The translations under genes were made by a program, and so were the position numbers. Of a stretch of DNA of 64,000 nucleotides, positions 36,120-48,753 are shown piece by piece (the stretch's first letter is position 1; the number at the start of each line of letters is the position of its first letter). Under the pieces are notes generated by a model. It was not told where the DNA came from. It did not search any database and saw nothing but the letters and a program-made list of their open reading frames with translations. Location: assembly GCA_034509735.1 (NCBI GenBank), contig JACGWO010000011.1:15099866-15163865 (forward strand), in the 5' to 3' direction. Origin of the DNA: Sesamum alatum. Taxonomy: Eukaryota > Streptophyta > Magnoliopsida > Lamiales > Pedaliaceae.

Positions 36120-37099
36120 TAACAATCAACTTAAAAAGAAAATGAGAGTAAATTTAATTTTTGAGTACATGTAATTGCATGAAATTAATTTTCTAAAAGA
36201 ACTTGATTGAGTAGTTAATTTAAACAATGGTTGGGGAGTTGAAGGGCAGTTTTGGTATTATAAAAATTGGTGTAGTGATATCAAAACTATCACTTTGAGT
36301 CTAAAACCCTCTTCTCTTTATAATCATCCATCATGGCATGCCGTCCCTACATGCATAAATATATAAACCAACAATCACGTTCTGAGAAAAAAAAAAGAAA
36401 GAAAGAAAAGAAAACCAACTTAAGGTATTACCGACACAATAAAAGAATTGGTACAATGGTGTTAAATGACGGTGTCACTTTTATAGAAAAAAGTAACTGC
36501 CGCGCCATATTTGTCATAGGGGTATATTTGTCATATTTAAAGATTGGCGCAATGGTATCATTAACTGTCGTTTGTGAGTAGCCATTGTGGCACGTCGTCC
36601 TGGCGTGCATATAGTAAATAATCTTTTTAAGCTTTAAAAATGCATTATACATAAGAGTAAAATATATAAACTAATATATTAAATTAAGAAAAAAGAAACA
36701 AAGAAAGAAAATAAAAATAATTTCAGTTCATGTAAAATTTAAAAGTTAAATAAGTTAGTTATCTTATCGGTTAAATGATATTTTTGGCTTCACAAAAAAC
36801 CGGTGCAGCAGTGTCATGAACCTCCGTTTGTGAGTGTAGAAGCTCTTTTCTTTTTATATTAGCATAGATAGATTTAGTATAGACTAGTCGTTGTACACGT
36901 CATTCCTTACAATCTTTCACTTTTTTAAAATATATTATAAATAAGAGTAAAATATTTAAATCAATACATTATATTTAAAAAAAAAAAAAAGGAGAGAAAC
37001 AAAGAAAAAATAAATAATTATCAGTTAATGTAAAATTTGGAACTTGAATAAGTTAGTTTTATCTTATCGGTTAAAGGCATTTTTTTGCTGGCAATTTTA
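36120..37099. repeat. Repeated element termini and AT-rich tandem units
   Basis: A terminal motif like 'gtttgtgagtgtagaagctc' or 'tttgagtctaaaaccctctt' recurs near 35805, 36290, 36568 and 36828. 'cttatcggttaaa' with 'taagagtaaaatat' recurs about 295 bp apart (36653-36770, 36943-37075). No gene was seen. Confidence 0.55.
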
Positions 37100-37681
37100 T
37101 AAGATTAGTTTAGTCATGGTGAGTTCTCTCGTGCATGGGAGCCTTACGTTCTCTCGGTGCATGGGAGTTTTCGTCTCTTTCGTTTCGGTTCTTGTTTGTT
37201 TCCCGATTCTGTCGTCTTTTTTGAATCTCCGGCCGACGACTGTGGGCTTCTGGTGAGGTCTTCGTTGCTACCTTCCATCGCGGAGAGGGTCCTACTGCTA
37301 CCTGCTTGCGAAGGCTGGCCTGCGTTCCAACCAAGCATCGTGCAGGGAGTCTTTCCTTTTCTTTGTGTTTAGGGTTTTTAGGGTTTTCTAGGTTTTTTGT
37401 TTTCTTGCTTCTGCCTATGTCCTTTTGTCGTTTCTCGCGTGGCTTTCGTTGCTATGATTTCGTTTCTTTACTGCTTTCTAGTCGCGTCTTGTTTTGAGTC
37501 GGTTTTCTTTCCTTTACCGTGGGACCCATTGGTTTCTCTCCTATCATAGAGCTTGCAGTTTCTAGGGCGCAAGGGCGTCGAAGCCTATCGACTGGGGTGT
37601 CGGATCTTGCGGCTCATGCGTGTGGCAAGTGTTCCCTTTTCAGCGCATCGGTATGGGGCGTCGGAGGCGGATCTCGGTTAG

Positions 37682-38870
37682 ATGAAGAGGGCCCTCCGCC
37701 TTACGGAGGAGGAGGAGGAGGATTGGGGAGTTATTTCCGACATTCTGTGGAGGGCCGACACAGGGGACGACGATTTGTTTTTGGTTGGGCGACTCCTCTG
37801 GCAGCGCTCTCACAACTTTGAAGGCCTTTGTGCATCCATTCGGAGCATGTTGCTCCCCGTTCGGGGCATGAAATTCAAGCAACTATCGGACGGGAAAATG
37901 CTCATATGATTTTTTCATACCATTGATCGTCGGCGAGCCCTAGAGGGGTGCCGCTGGAGTTTCTAGAAGAACATCCTTATTATGACGTGGTGGGCCCGGA
38001 GGAGAATCCGATGAATGTTGATCTGAAGTGGTGTGATTCTTACGTCCATATTCATGAGCTACCACTGAATCGGATGAATCTAGGCATTGCTACACATATC
38101 GGCAATAAGTTGGGCGTGTTCCGGGATATGGAGATGGATGATTCGGGCAGCGCTTGGGGGCTCGCTACGTATTCGGGTGGCAATTAACGTCAACCTACCA
38201 CTGAAAAGGGCCCTAAAGTTCCGATTGACCACAGGGGACAAGCACTTGGTCCACTTCACCTACAATCGGCTCCTAAATTTTTGCTACCTCTGTGGGAGGC
38301 TTGGCCACATGGTGAAATATTGTGAAACACGATTCACCGAGGGTTTCGTCAATCCGGGCTCTAACTTGCCGTACGGCACCGTGGCTTCGGCACCTCTACC
38401 CATTAGGGGCGCGCCCCACTCCAACTCGTGCCAAGCTAGGGCAGGCCCGCACCTAATAGCCAGCAACGGACGGATTTGAAGAGGGGGCCGCGGTCTTCGG
38501 CAGCTTCAACACCCGCCAACAACTCAACTATACGGGGTTGTTCGGGGCCTACAGCGGGCGACGGTTTTCTAATAGGTGGGATGGTGGAACAGAGGCCGTT
38601 GGAGACTGAGGGGAATATCGAGATTGTTCATAGTTCCTTACCTAAGGAGCCTGCTCCGAGAGCGACCGAAGTCTGCATAGGGGAAGGCATTTCTAATATC
38701 AATGGCGGCTTGCCCTCGGTAGCTCACACGGACCCTATGCTCTCCGAGTTTGTGTTGGTTAATATTCTCTCTAATTCACAGCCTCCAGAGGCCGAGGTCG
38801 GCGCGGGGCACACGGTGGGGGCGAGCGGCAAAACAGGTTCATCATAGTGTAACGAGGATGAGGGGTCATG
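37682..38870 (+). pseudogene. LINE ORF1 (DUF4283 / CCHC zinc knuckle)
   Basis: The start MKRALRLTEEEEEDWG leads to a DUF4283-like RNA-binding region (37682-38160) with FLVGRLLWQRSHNFEG and HIHELPLNRMN, split by a stop at 37907. It then gives a CCHC knuckle, CYLCGRLGHMVKYC, near 38281 and a Pro/Ser/Gly-rich tail. In plant L1 elements this protein coats the element RNA. At least two frame breaks make it non-functional. Confidence 0.75.
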
Positions 38871-38990
38871 GATCAGCCTAATCGAACCAGATACTGAGTT
38901 CGTGCACGCGCCCAAGCAGCATCTTCAATTGGCTGACGAAGAATCAGATCCGATATCGGCGGAGGCTGCAAGGCAGCCCCACAGGACGCC

Positions 38991-41900
38991 ATGAAACCGC
39001 TAGCTTGGAATTGTCAGGGGTTGGCCCCCCTTGGACAGTTCATACTCTGACGGAGCAGGTTCGACTCCACCGCCGCCGGCTTGGTCTTTCTCTTCGAGAC
39101 CAAGTGCAAGACAAGGAGAGTGATAGCTTGAAGGAACGCCTCAATTACCATGCATCGTGGTTGATGCTCGAGGAAAAAGGGGAAGCTTGTTTACTACTCT
39201 GGCGAAAGGATATTGACATATGGATCCAATCTTATTCCGCCCACCACATTGATGCTACGGTTAAGGCAGAGGACGACGCGGATAGGTGGTGTTTCAACGG
39301 GGTTCTATGGGCATCCGGAAGTGGCTAGACATAAGGAAACTTGGGGTCTGCTCCGCTGCCTCAGTGGCATGTCTCGACGGCCTTGGATTTGCATTGGAGA
39401 TTCAACGAGATTTTATTTGCCCATGAGAAGGAGGGCGAGATACGAGGGCCTAATGGCAAAATGGAGGACTTCCCGGCGTTGTTTGAGTGACTATGAGCTA
39501 CAGGACTTGGGCTTTCGGGGTTGTCCATTTACTTTGTGCAATCGACGGGAAGCGCCACGTACTGTTCGAGCAAGGCTTGATAGGGGTTGTTGCACTTCGA
39601 GCTGGAGGGACTTGTTCCAGCATACCGTCGTTAGCCACGAACCCACAGCGGTGTCAGACCATTTCCTTCTTTAGACGAATTCCGACCCCCACGTCGGTAG
39701 ATTCACTAGCGTCGGGGGAGCCGTCCCGCTTCGAAGCAGTGTGGGTCAAAGAAACAGGTTGTGCGGTTCTGGGCAACAGTTGGCGGCCGAGGGGGAAGGG
39801 ATCCCCAGAAAAAGCCTTTTACATAAAATTCGAAATTGGCGGGGCAAGTTTGCAGCGGTGGGATAAGCTCATCTTTGGCAACATAGTGCACCAAACTAAG
39901 GTCCTCAACAGAGAGTTCACTGAGTTGTCTTCTCAGAATATTTCCCACGCAACAGCAGCTAGAATGGAGCAACTTAAAACCCAGTTGGAGGCTCTCTCCC
40001 ACCGCAAGGAACTTTTCTGGAAGCAGAGAGCGAAGGCGATATGGCTCAAAAAGGCGGATCGTAACTCGACTTTCTTCTATGCAAAGGCCACCGAAAGGCA
40101 ACAAAAGAAGATTATTCGGGGCTTCGGGATGGGTCGGGCCAGCTTGTGCAGGGTGAGGAGGCGCTCTGGTGGGTTATCTCCACCTCCTTCGCGACCTTTT
40201 TCAGTCTTCTCGCCCCTACCGACGCGATGGACGAGATGATTTTCGACCCTTGAGCTGCGAGTTTCGGATGCAATGACGATAGTCTTCTCCGCCCCTAGTC
40301 GCCGGATGAGGTAACATTCTCTCTCAAACAAATGCATCCTATAAATCCGGTCCAAATGGCATGTCCCGTATTTTTTTCATAAAATATTGGCATATCGTAG
40401 GTCCACATGTGATCGATTTGTGTGCTCGATATTATAAATCATTGGTCGTCTTAACCCTAAACTCAATTCCACCCATATCGTTCTTATCGCTAAGATTGCT
40501 AATCCTGATGAGATCACCCACTTTTGTCCGATTAGTTTGTGTAACGTCGTTTATAAAATTGCCACAAAAGTTTCTGCTAACCGTTTTGAAGCCGATCCTC
40601 GATTCGCTCATATCCCCGTCCGGATCGGCCTTATCCCCGCCGTCTCATCACTGATAGTGTCCTCATAAGCATACGAGATAAACACTTTCTACTGCACAAA
40701 TCTTGGGGGTAATGTAGGGCATGCCTCTCTTAAGCTCGACATCAAATAAGGCTTACGACCGCGTGAAGTGGTGCTTTCTTGAGTGGGTTCTTCTTAGATT
40801 AGGCTTCCACCGTAAGGTGGTTTCCTTTAATTCTGCTTTGCATTTCTTCTGTTTCGTATTCGTTTTTGCTTAACAGGCATGAATTTTGGGTCTCTTTGTC
40901 CGGAGAGAGGGACTCCGACAACTGACCCTTTGTCCCTTATCTCTAATTGTTTTGTGCGAAGCGTTTAGCTCCTTGATTCACAAGCGGAGGCCGAAGGAAC
41001 GTTTGGGAGGAGTTGATGTCCTCTTCGCTCGGCGCCTCGAGTGTCCCACTTATTGTTCGCGGACGACACACTCATTTTCTATCAAGCCATATCGGACCGC
41101 GCTGCGGTGTGTGCACCTCCTACTTGGCCATTTTGAAACAGCATCAGGATTGTCCATAAACTTCTAGAAATTCGTTGTATGCTTCACCAAGAACGTCCTC
41201 TCGAAATGCGGTCGGACCCTAGCTGCGATGCTCGCCGTGCAGACGGTGACGAAGCACGCTAAGTACTTGGGGTTTGCCCTCCTCGTAATGGATTAGGGTT
41301 TCCTATTTCTAAAAAAAAAAAAAAAAAAAAAAAAAAGTTAATCTCAGGGCTGAAGAACAAATCTGGCAGATGAATAGCTGGAGGCTAAGAAAGTTATCTC
41401 AGGTAGGACGGGGGGTCCTGCTCCAAGCGGTGATCGATTCTATCCCGATATACGCAATGGGTTTTGTGTTAAGCTACCCCGACAGGTTCCTTGCAAGGGA
41501 GAGAGCTGGTCGGCCAGGTTCTTTTGGAGGGGAAAATTGGACGTGCGCATACATTGGACGGCGTAGAGCAAGATTTGTCGTCGTAAGACGCACGGGGGCC
41601 TTGGTTTCCGCTGTTTGAAGGACTACAACTCAGCGTTTCTTGCCAAGCAAGCTTGGTGGGTGGTCTCTCGACCGGACACTTTGCTGCACCAGAGTCTCTG
41701 ACAATGCTATTTTCCAGAGTCTAACTTCTTCGTGGCCGAGCTGGGACATACGCCTTCTTTCACGTGGTGCTCACTACTCGGGACAAGGGATCTATTGGTT
41801 GCTGGGAGCGATGGAAAATAGGGGATGGTCGTTCGGCTTTGATTTTGGGACATCCATGGATACCTCGCCCTTCCACTTTTCAACCAATCACGATGCCTCG

Positions 41901-42465
41901 GACACTGCCAGGGGACACCAGAGTGGCTGAACTTGTCGGCCCCGATCGTTGCTGGAAATACGAGGTACTTACACACGAATTCCTCCTATGGATGTTGAGT
42001 GTATTTTGTCCATCCGATGAGCGAGGTCGCTTGCCTGGACGAGATAGTGTGGCACTTTGAGAGAAAGGGGCAACTTACGATTAAGAGCGCACATCATTTG
42101 GCGATCGAGCTACATTTTCCAGCTTCTTCAGCAGGGAAGCCAACCGACTAGGGCTTCATTTGGAAGAGCCAAGTCCCTCCTAAGATATGCCTTTTTGCGT
42201 GGCGCTGTGGACACGATGCGTTGCCCACCTTGCAAAATCTGAGAAGCCGTCGAGTGGTCGAAGACACAACCTGTTCGTGCTGTACGGGCGGGTCCGAAGA
42301 TATGGCTCACGTTCTTTTCTTGTGTTCCTTCGCTCGCTTGGTTTGGGCGTTGTCCGGGTGCCAATGTCCGTTGTCCAACTCAGGGGGAAGATGGTTTTAC
42401 GTGGCTCCAAAACGCATATTGGGGGCTAGATTCTCAGGCTTTTGGATTGTTTCTCACCACCTGCT
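38991..42465 (+). pseudogene. LINE ORF2 (endonuclease / reverse transcriptase)
   Basis: The endonuclease start MKPLAWNCQGLAP (38991) is typical of plant L1 ORF2. Later pieces are GDSTRFYLP and a C-terminal VSDHFLL (near 39650). Reverse-transcriptase pieces span about 40360-41300, with the catalytic FADD at 41056-41067 (LLFADDTLIFYQA). The C-terminal zf-RVT region near 42150-42345 has LFAWRCGHDALPTLQNL and CSCCTGGSEDMAHVLFLC. There are more than ten frame changes. A 26-A homopolymer (41311-41336) sits between the RT and thumb regions, where related proteins have a short basic stretch. Confidence 0.8.
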
Positions 42466-44668
42466 TGTTAGAATAGGTGACCAGAAAGCCAATAGGTTTG
42501 GCAATTTGTAACCTATTCGACAACATGATGTAAATGTAATATTATTATGTGATGAATAAAATGAGTATTCGTCACTTCTGGTGCTTACTTTGTTGCGCTC
42601 ATTTCACATTTGTTAAAACGGTGTTTTACTTATATCGCAACAAAGCCCACAGACCATGATTAACAACTCGTGCAGTTGGGCCACGCATTGGATGGTGGTC
42701 ATAAAACCAACTGATTAAGAGTTGGGTCTGAAACGTTCCAAGTCGAGGACCTCGAGACAGGGCGTCAAGAGTCATGTTCGTTGGATGAGTGCCGTGTTTC
42801 ATCGGCGACAGGCGTGGGACGCCTACACGATCTTGATTGGTTGGTCGATTGGGATCGAGCCGATTGGACTGACTTGCGAGGATCATCATATGGAAGCCTT
42901 GGAGGCTTGGTCGGTATGATTAGTTTTCCCCGGTTCCGATAGTACGGGAGTAATCCTCAGACTTGAGGGATCATGGCAGTCGCGTGCACATGACGGCTGT
43001 ATCTTAGATCTGGCGAGAGGTAATCATTCTGTAAGATGATTATCATAAGCCTTGTCCAGTGCAGTCGAAATGTGTAGCGAGGACGGTGGATTCCAAGAAG
43101 AGGATCAGTCCCCTGTTAGTATGTGACAGATGTATCTCCTATGCACTCGGAGACACGTTCATGCTGTTTAAAGCTGTGGCCACAGTGGTTGGTCGAACAG
43201 GGAATGGTTTCCTGTGTCGACGCAATGAAGCATACGTGGTCTCGAGTATTAAGCATAGATACCTAGTCAAGGATGGGAACCGACGCCCAATTCCATACCC
43301 TAGACTAAGGTCGGGAGACGGGAGACGGAAGGATCGTACCCGTACGGAATCGGCGCCTAAATATTCACGCCAATTCACCTAGTCTCTAGTGCCATGGATC
43401 GTTGCTAGACGGCCACCTATGGTAACGGGCCCTTGTGGGACACGGGCCCAAGTCTAGCTGAGGGTGAACCTAAAGGGTCACACACAAATCACCGAGGAGG
43501 TTGAGAGATTGACTTGGAGTTGATCTCGAAGGATAAATAAGTAATTGGATTACTTAAGGGAAAGTCCACGGGATGGACGGGCCAATATTGTATTGGGCTT
43601 CAATTTAATCGATAAATTGGATTTTCGATTAAATATGGAAAGTTGAGACGTTGAGACGTTGGATCTTTTAATTGGATTAAAAGATCAACGGGAATAATTT
43701 AAATGGACATTAAATTGGATTTAATGTTGGGTTCGTCGTAATTGGATTACGATAAACCCGATCCGTTAAATTTTTACCCGAGAGGAGAAATAATTCCTAT
43801 TTTTGGAAATAGGAAGAAGTTGGACTCTTCCTTAATTAAACATGGTCGATGATGATCCCTTGGAGGAAGCAAAATCAGCCATGTTTCATGCTAGGTGGTA
43901 TGTTGACTTATTTCTTTTGGAAAAGAGACAAATCAACTCCAATCAAACTCTTCCCTTTGGTATGATTTGATCATACCATAAATTTTGGTAGGCTTGATTG
44001 CAGAATTGATGGTGATTGATTGGAATGAATCTAGACATCCTTGGATGAACCTAGACACATTCCAATAATCACATTAATTATGTATATATATTAGAATATA
44101 CAACACCAAGCATAAATGAATCATTATTCATCTTTTTCTAGGAAAAGAAGATAAAAATCGGCCTCTCCTCTCCCTCTCAACTCTCGGCCAAACCCCCTCT
44201 TTCTCACTTGTGTTCTTCACTTGATTTTGAATCAAGAAGAAGAACAAAATAGGTTTAAGAGTACACTAATCCATAGTGTTCTTCTCTTAAACCGATTCCT
44301 TCATAAACCCGTTTTCTTCTAGCAAGGAGAACATGCGTTTCTTCCGGTGTGGTGTGGATTACCTTCGGAGAATCCATACGTTTGGATTTCGTGAGCATTC
44401 TGGAGAAGGAACAACGCAAGTACCAGGAGCACACGTTTAAACAATCAAAGGTAACAGTTTTATTACGCTTTGGTTGATTTACTATCTATCTATGCCCTAT
44501 GTGTTTATATATTTGTTTTAATATTTACACATCCTACATCAAACGCCCGGTTGAGCACCCAAGGGTACACCCCTTGGGATTCGTTTATTTAAATTAGATT
44601 TAAATTTACGCACATTTCTCGCTTTCTCGCTTCCGCTCGCGCTCCCGAGCGGATCCGCTTGTCCTTCA
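42466..44668 (+). mobile_element. LTR (5' LTR of a truncated LTR retrotransposon)
   Basis: It starts TGTTAGAATAGG directly after the LINE coding and ends 'gtccttca'. Two bases later comes a primer-binding site for initiator tRNA-Met, TGGTATCAGAGC. Length is 2203 bp. No second copy of this LTR occurs in the window, so the element is incomplete or extends through rearrangement. PBS type suggests Ty1/copia or a LARD-like non-autonomous element; no Gag or Pol is visible to decide. Confidence 0.7.
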
Positions 44669-44670
44669 AG

Positions 44671-44682
44671 TGGTATCAGAGC
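44671..44682 (+). promoter_or_regulatory. Primer-binding site (tRNA-iMet)
   Basis: TGGTATCAGAGC is complementary to the 3' end of plant initiator tRNA-Met and lies two bases inside the LTR end. Confidence 0.8.
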
Positions 44683-46259
44683 CCGAATCGATGTAAGGGG
44701 CATAGATCTATGTGCTTGGCATGATCTACTTCCTTTTATGGCTTTATTGGCATATTAGATTATATAAATGTATGAATAATATGATGATTCAATTGTTTGA
44801 ATTTGATGGACTTTGGCATGCTTATTTTTATTAGATTGGATCTAAAATTGCATGCTTATTTTCAGAATTATCGTTACTGTTATTGTGCTGAAAAAGATGT
44901 TGAAAAAAAAAATTGGATCTATGTGCTCGGCATAATTTTAAAATATAATATAAAAAATATAATTCAATTTTAAAAAAAAAGCTAAATGAAAAGGAAGATG
45001 GTGAATGCCGAAAAATGAATGGAAAAAGGAGGAGAAGTCGTCGGAGGGGGGGAGATCGAAGGTGGGTGATGGTGCAAAATGACCACCTGAAGCTATGCTT
45101 TCAAAAGCAGTGGGTGACCAGGATCAAAAGCGTGGCAGACGATGGAGAAAAAATGGTAGGAGACGGTGTGCAGATTAGGGTTTTCTGAACGAAAAAATGG
45201 AGATAACTCGCCAACGATTGGGAGATTGGTGGTGAGTGGGGTGTCAAAAATGCTCACCGTTCGACGGGCTTTCCAACGATAGTAGGCTCGCGTCGAGAGG
45301 TGGTCGGACGGTGGAGAGAAAAGCAATAGAAGATGGGGGAGCGAATTAGGATTTTCTGAACAGAAAAATGGAGATAACTCGCCGACTACTAGGAGATGCG
45401 GTGGGTGAGGTGTCAAAATGCTCATCTTTGCAAAGGCTTTCCAAAGGTGGTAGGCTTGCGTCGAGAGGTGATCGGACGGTGGAGATATGGGAGAAGAGAG
45501 AAATTAGATTTAGAAGTTGAAAACCATCACTGGTCGATGGGGGAGGATTCCGGCGGCGGACGGCGGTGTGCAGCGGACGGTGACCGGCCAATTCCTCTCT
45601 CTCTATATATGTATAGATACAAATATATATTATATTAAAACAATATTTAATTATCTATATACAAAATAATATATTTTTATATCTATGTATTTAAGTTTAA
45701 TATAATAAATAATATATAAAAGTATTTATTTAAATCTGGACCGTTGAGTATATTAAATCCTAGCCGTTTATTTTTAAATAGTATTTGTACAAAAATTAAT
45801 TAAATCTGAAGCACATATTTAGATCAGATTAAATATAGATTCTTGATTTAAAAGGGGAATTTTTGTTATTGCACCTGAAAACAGGTTTCAATACACCAAA
45901 GGACAGTGTGCTCCTTTATAAAAAATAAAAGGATTTATGTATTCTTTTTTTTTTTTCACAGAGGAGTATTTGAACTTTTGAATATCACATGGGGTAATAT
46001 GAATTTTACCTATGCATAAGATGTATACATATTTTGCAAAGGAGTGCTCGTTGGTGTTGGCTAGACCTCAATGGCCTTTAGGGATTCTCGGCAGTGAAGG
46101 GGTAACATCTTATGAATGTTGCGAATAGGACTGGCCTAGCCTCTTTGGTATATTACTTTTGACAAGAATGTAACAACATAATTTTCAAAATTGCATGAGG
46201 GAGCCACATGTTATTGTTGCACTAGTTATAGAGCAAATTATAAACCGAAATCTCTAGAG
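44683..46259. other. Non-coding internal region of the LTR element and flank
   Basis: No Gag or Pol frame. It contains the tandem repeat at 45060-45490. An AT-rich stretch with A/T runs follows to 46020, then unique sequence up to the next LTR element. The boundary between this element and older DNA is not clear. Confidence 0.45.
45060..45490. repeat. Tandem repeat, ~185-bp units
   Basis: Two full units and one partial unit share 'attagg(g)ttttctgaac', 'aaaaatggagataactcgcc', 'ggtgtcaaaa', 'atgctca' and 'gcgtcgagaggtg(g/a)tcggacggtgga'. Long frames on either strand in this stretch only translate the repeat. Confidence 0.8.
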
Positions 46260-46264
46260 GTTGT

Positions 46265-47197
46265 TGTAAACAAATTTTCGTGTTCCTGAATTTAACGAAA
46301 TAAGAAAATATTGCAAATGAATTTCTTGAATTGAATTGAATATTTTGTGGGTGCGAAATCTCTACTTGAAACCTCTGATTCTTCTCTTCAAGAACGTGAT
46401 CTTTGACTTTGGCAACTTCAGAGGTGAAACTGTGACGTTTGATCTCCTTTGACTTTGACTTTGACTTTGAATAACGTTAATTCAGGGGTCGTTGACTTGT
46501 TCCCGGATCAAACGCTATAAACTTGAAAATTCTTGACTTGAATTTGGGATGTTCTTGGTGGATTTGAGATTTTGATCTTCCGCCAAGGTGGACTTCGGTC
46601 TTGATAACGTTAATTCGCTGGTCTTTCGGACTTCTTGTCAAATCATCAAAAGCTGACTTTGGGCGATTTTCCGCGACGAACGCCTGAATCTTGCCTAGAA
46701 ACGCCGTGGATCTTCCTTGATTTGTGCTTGAGAGGATTTCGGGACTTATTGAATGCTCTCTTGCTTGTATGTGTGTGTGTTTTGAATGAGTTCCCATTAC
46801 CCCTTTATAAATAGTTGTCAAAGAGTAGAGTTGTAGTGAACTTGAACACTTATTTTGTATTATCCTTTATTTTAATTTAAAGAGATAAATACATTAATAT
46901 TTGGGAAAACATGATTGGTCAATTTCAATATTATCTCTTTAATTTTTGTATTTTTTTTCAAAGAGATAATATAAGAAATATTTGTCTTGATTTGATTGGT
47001 CGGAACACCTCGATTAGACACGTGTCGACCGTTGATTTTGACGAAATATATATTAAAATATCAATTAATTTAACTATTTATATTTAGAATTAATTTAGTA
47101 ATTCCAAAATATAAATAGAAAAATAGAATATAATTGATAAATAATATATATTTTCCATTTATCGTCATTTGATTGGGCGCAAAATAATTTGTCTACA
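46265..47197 (-). repeat. Left LTR (3' LTR in element orientation)
   Basis: 933 bp, starting TGTAAACAAATTTTCG and ending AATTTGTCTACA. It contains 'cctttataaatagttg' near 46802 (element-strand A/T box) and a (GT)n-like tract near 46770. Confidence 0.92.
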
Positions 47198-47208
47198 ATG
47201 CCCCCTCG
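47198..47208 (-). promoter_or_regulatory. Polypurine tract
   Basis: The minus strand reads CGAGGGGGCAT immediately before the TG of the left LTR, as needed to prime plus-strand DNA synthesis. It fixes the element orientation as minus. Confidence 0.7.
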
Positions 47209-48753
47209 AGACTCAATTCATGAACATATGCTTGAAAATGTAATTTTCGAAGTGAATGAGTCGCGAAATATGGATGGAATTTGAATGGGCCACTGTAATT
47301 TTGAATTGGCTTTCAAACCAATATTTAATTTGCATCTTTGGGGCCACAAATTTAGTTTGGACCTGAAACGAAAAGTATCATTTGAATGGCTTCTCCTTTC
47401 ATTGGCCCGCCAAGAAATTCTTTCCCCTTTTATTTCAGCCGCAGCAATTGAAGACTTCTTCCTTTTATTTTCTTTTTTTTTTTAAGGTGGGCCTGTGTGT
47501 TTTGTCTTTCAGGCCCAAATTTGTTTCCTTCTTTCCTGAAACTTAGGCGCACGTACATCCGTGACTCGGCAGAACTATACAATTTGTTTGAGTTAGAGTT
47601 TGAGCTTGACATGGAATTTTTTATCTTGCCAACTCTGTGTCGGATTAGTCTTCGGGAGTTTAATTTATTTAATTAATATCCCAATCCATCAAATTGAGCT
47701 TATTTTGAGTTCAATTAGAAACAAGAAACTCAATTCGATTTCTTTGAACTATGCCTCTAAATTCATGCCTATATAAAGAGCTTGAATTTGCCCAAATTTT
47801 GACAATGGTAATTCTGCATTCTTGAGGTATATCTCAATAGCCAAATCTATTTTCTTCTTTGATTTTTTTGGTATGCCCACAAACTGTTTGTCATAATGCC
47901 TCAATGGAATTGTTTTTGTTTTTTTTTTTTTTCCAGAATTTTTAAGCTTGTTGGAGAAGCTTTCGGCTCGGCGACGAGATTTCAACTTCAATTCCTCTTG
48001 AATTTCAACCTACTTGTCACGGTAATATTTCCAGCTTGAGAGTTGATTTTTTTTTTTTTCCGCCCATCGCGTATGAGAATGACAAGGTTGTTCGTGCTTG
48101 ACCCTTTGTTTATTCAGTTTCTTGCTTGCTTTCATTGAGATTGTTGATATGCTTTTGTGATTTTGTATGATTATTACTTAGTTCTAGCATAACAATTTCT
48201 CCTTCACAATCCTCATTCTCGGTTCTGTGGTGTATGTATGAGTTTTGACTAATAGCTCGTGATTATTTTGGTTACACCGTTCGAATCAAAAATGCACCTC
48301 ACCTCAGTTGTATTGCTCCGCTTCAATTCTAGGAGATTGATTTTGCAGTCATATGATTTCCCCTGACAGTGCCTAATTCCAATTTGAAAGCTATTATGTC
48401 AACTTTGTTATCCAAGTAAATTCACTTTGCTTGATTTAACTCCAAGTGAAATTTGACAAGTTTGTTGTCAGTATTGATTTGGACTTGTCAAATATTGATT
48501 TAAATCCAATATTGTCAAATACGTCAAATATTGTCAAATTTGTCCAATATTGATTTAAATCCAAGTAGAAATTTGTTATCCGTCTTGATTTGGGTGCCAT
48601 AATTAATCTATCCAATAAACTGGGATGGCAATTTGATCTAAAGTTGTCAAATTTCTTGAAGAGGTTGTAATCTCCTCAAACATTTTTCCTTGGTTTGTTT
48701 GAGTTAACTGTCCCCCCCTTTTCTTTGACTCGATTGAACCGTTTGTTTGTGCT
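47209..48753. other. Internal region of the LTR element, no gene recognised
   Basis: In element orientation this is the 3' part, where pol or its 3' UTR would lie. No RT/IN motif on either strand. It has a cluster of 'tattgatttaaatccaa' and 'gtcaaatattg' short direct repeats at 48470-48560. Confidence 0.5.

Larger units (their letters stand above)
37100..42465 (+). mobile_element. L1-type LINE, decayed, cut at its 3' end by an LTR
   Basis: Markedly more GC-rich than its flanks. In order: a 5' leader of about 580 bp, ORF1 with DUF4283-like and CCHC knuckle parts, then ORF2 with endonuclease, reverse transcriptase and a C-terminal zinc-binding domain. Every part has frameshifts and stops. The element stops where an LTR begins at 42466, and no 3' tail or target duplication is visible. 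Confidence 0.85.

Noticed and set aside
37366..37392. Telomere-like TTTAGGG repeats
   Set aside because: Only two loose copies in the LINE leader; not a telomeric tract.
44671..44682. tRNA-like string TGGTATCAGAGC
   Set aside because: It is a retroelement primer-binding site, not a tRNA gene; no cloverleaf surrounds it.
45093..45640. Opposing frames of 80-110 residues
   Set aside because: They translate the ~185-bp tandem repeat and show no family resemblance.
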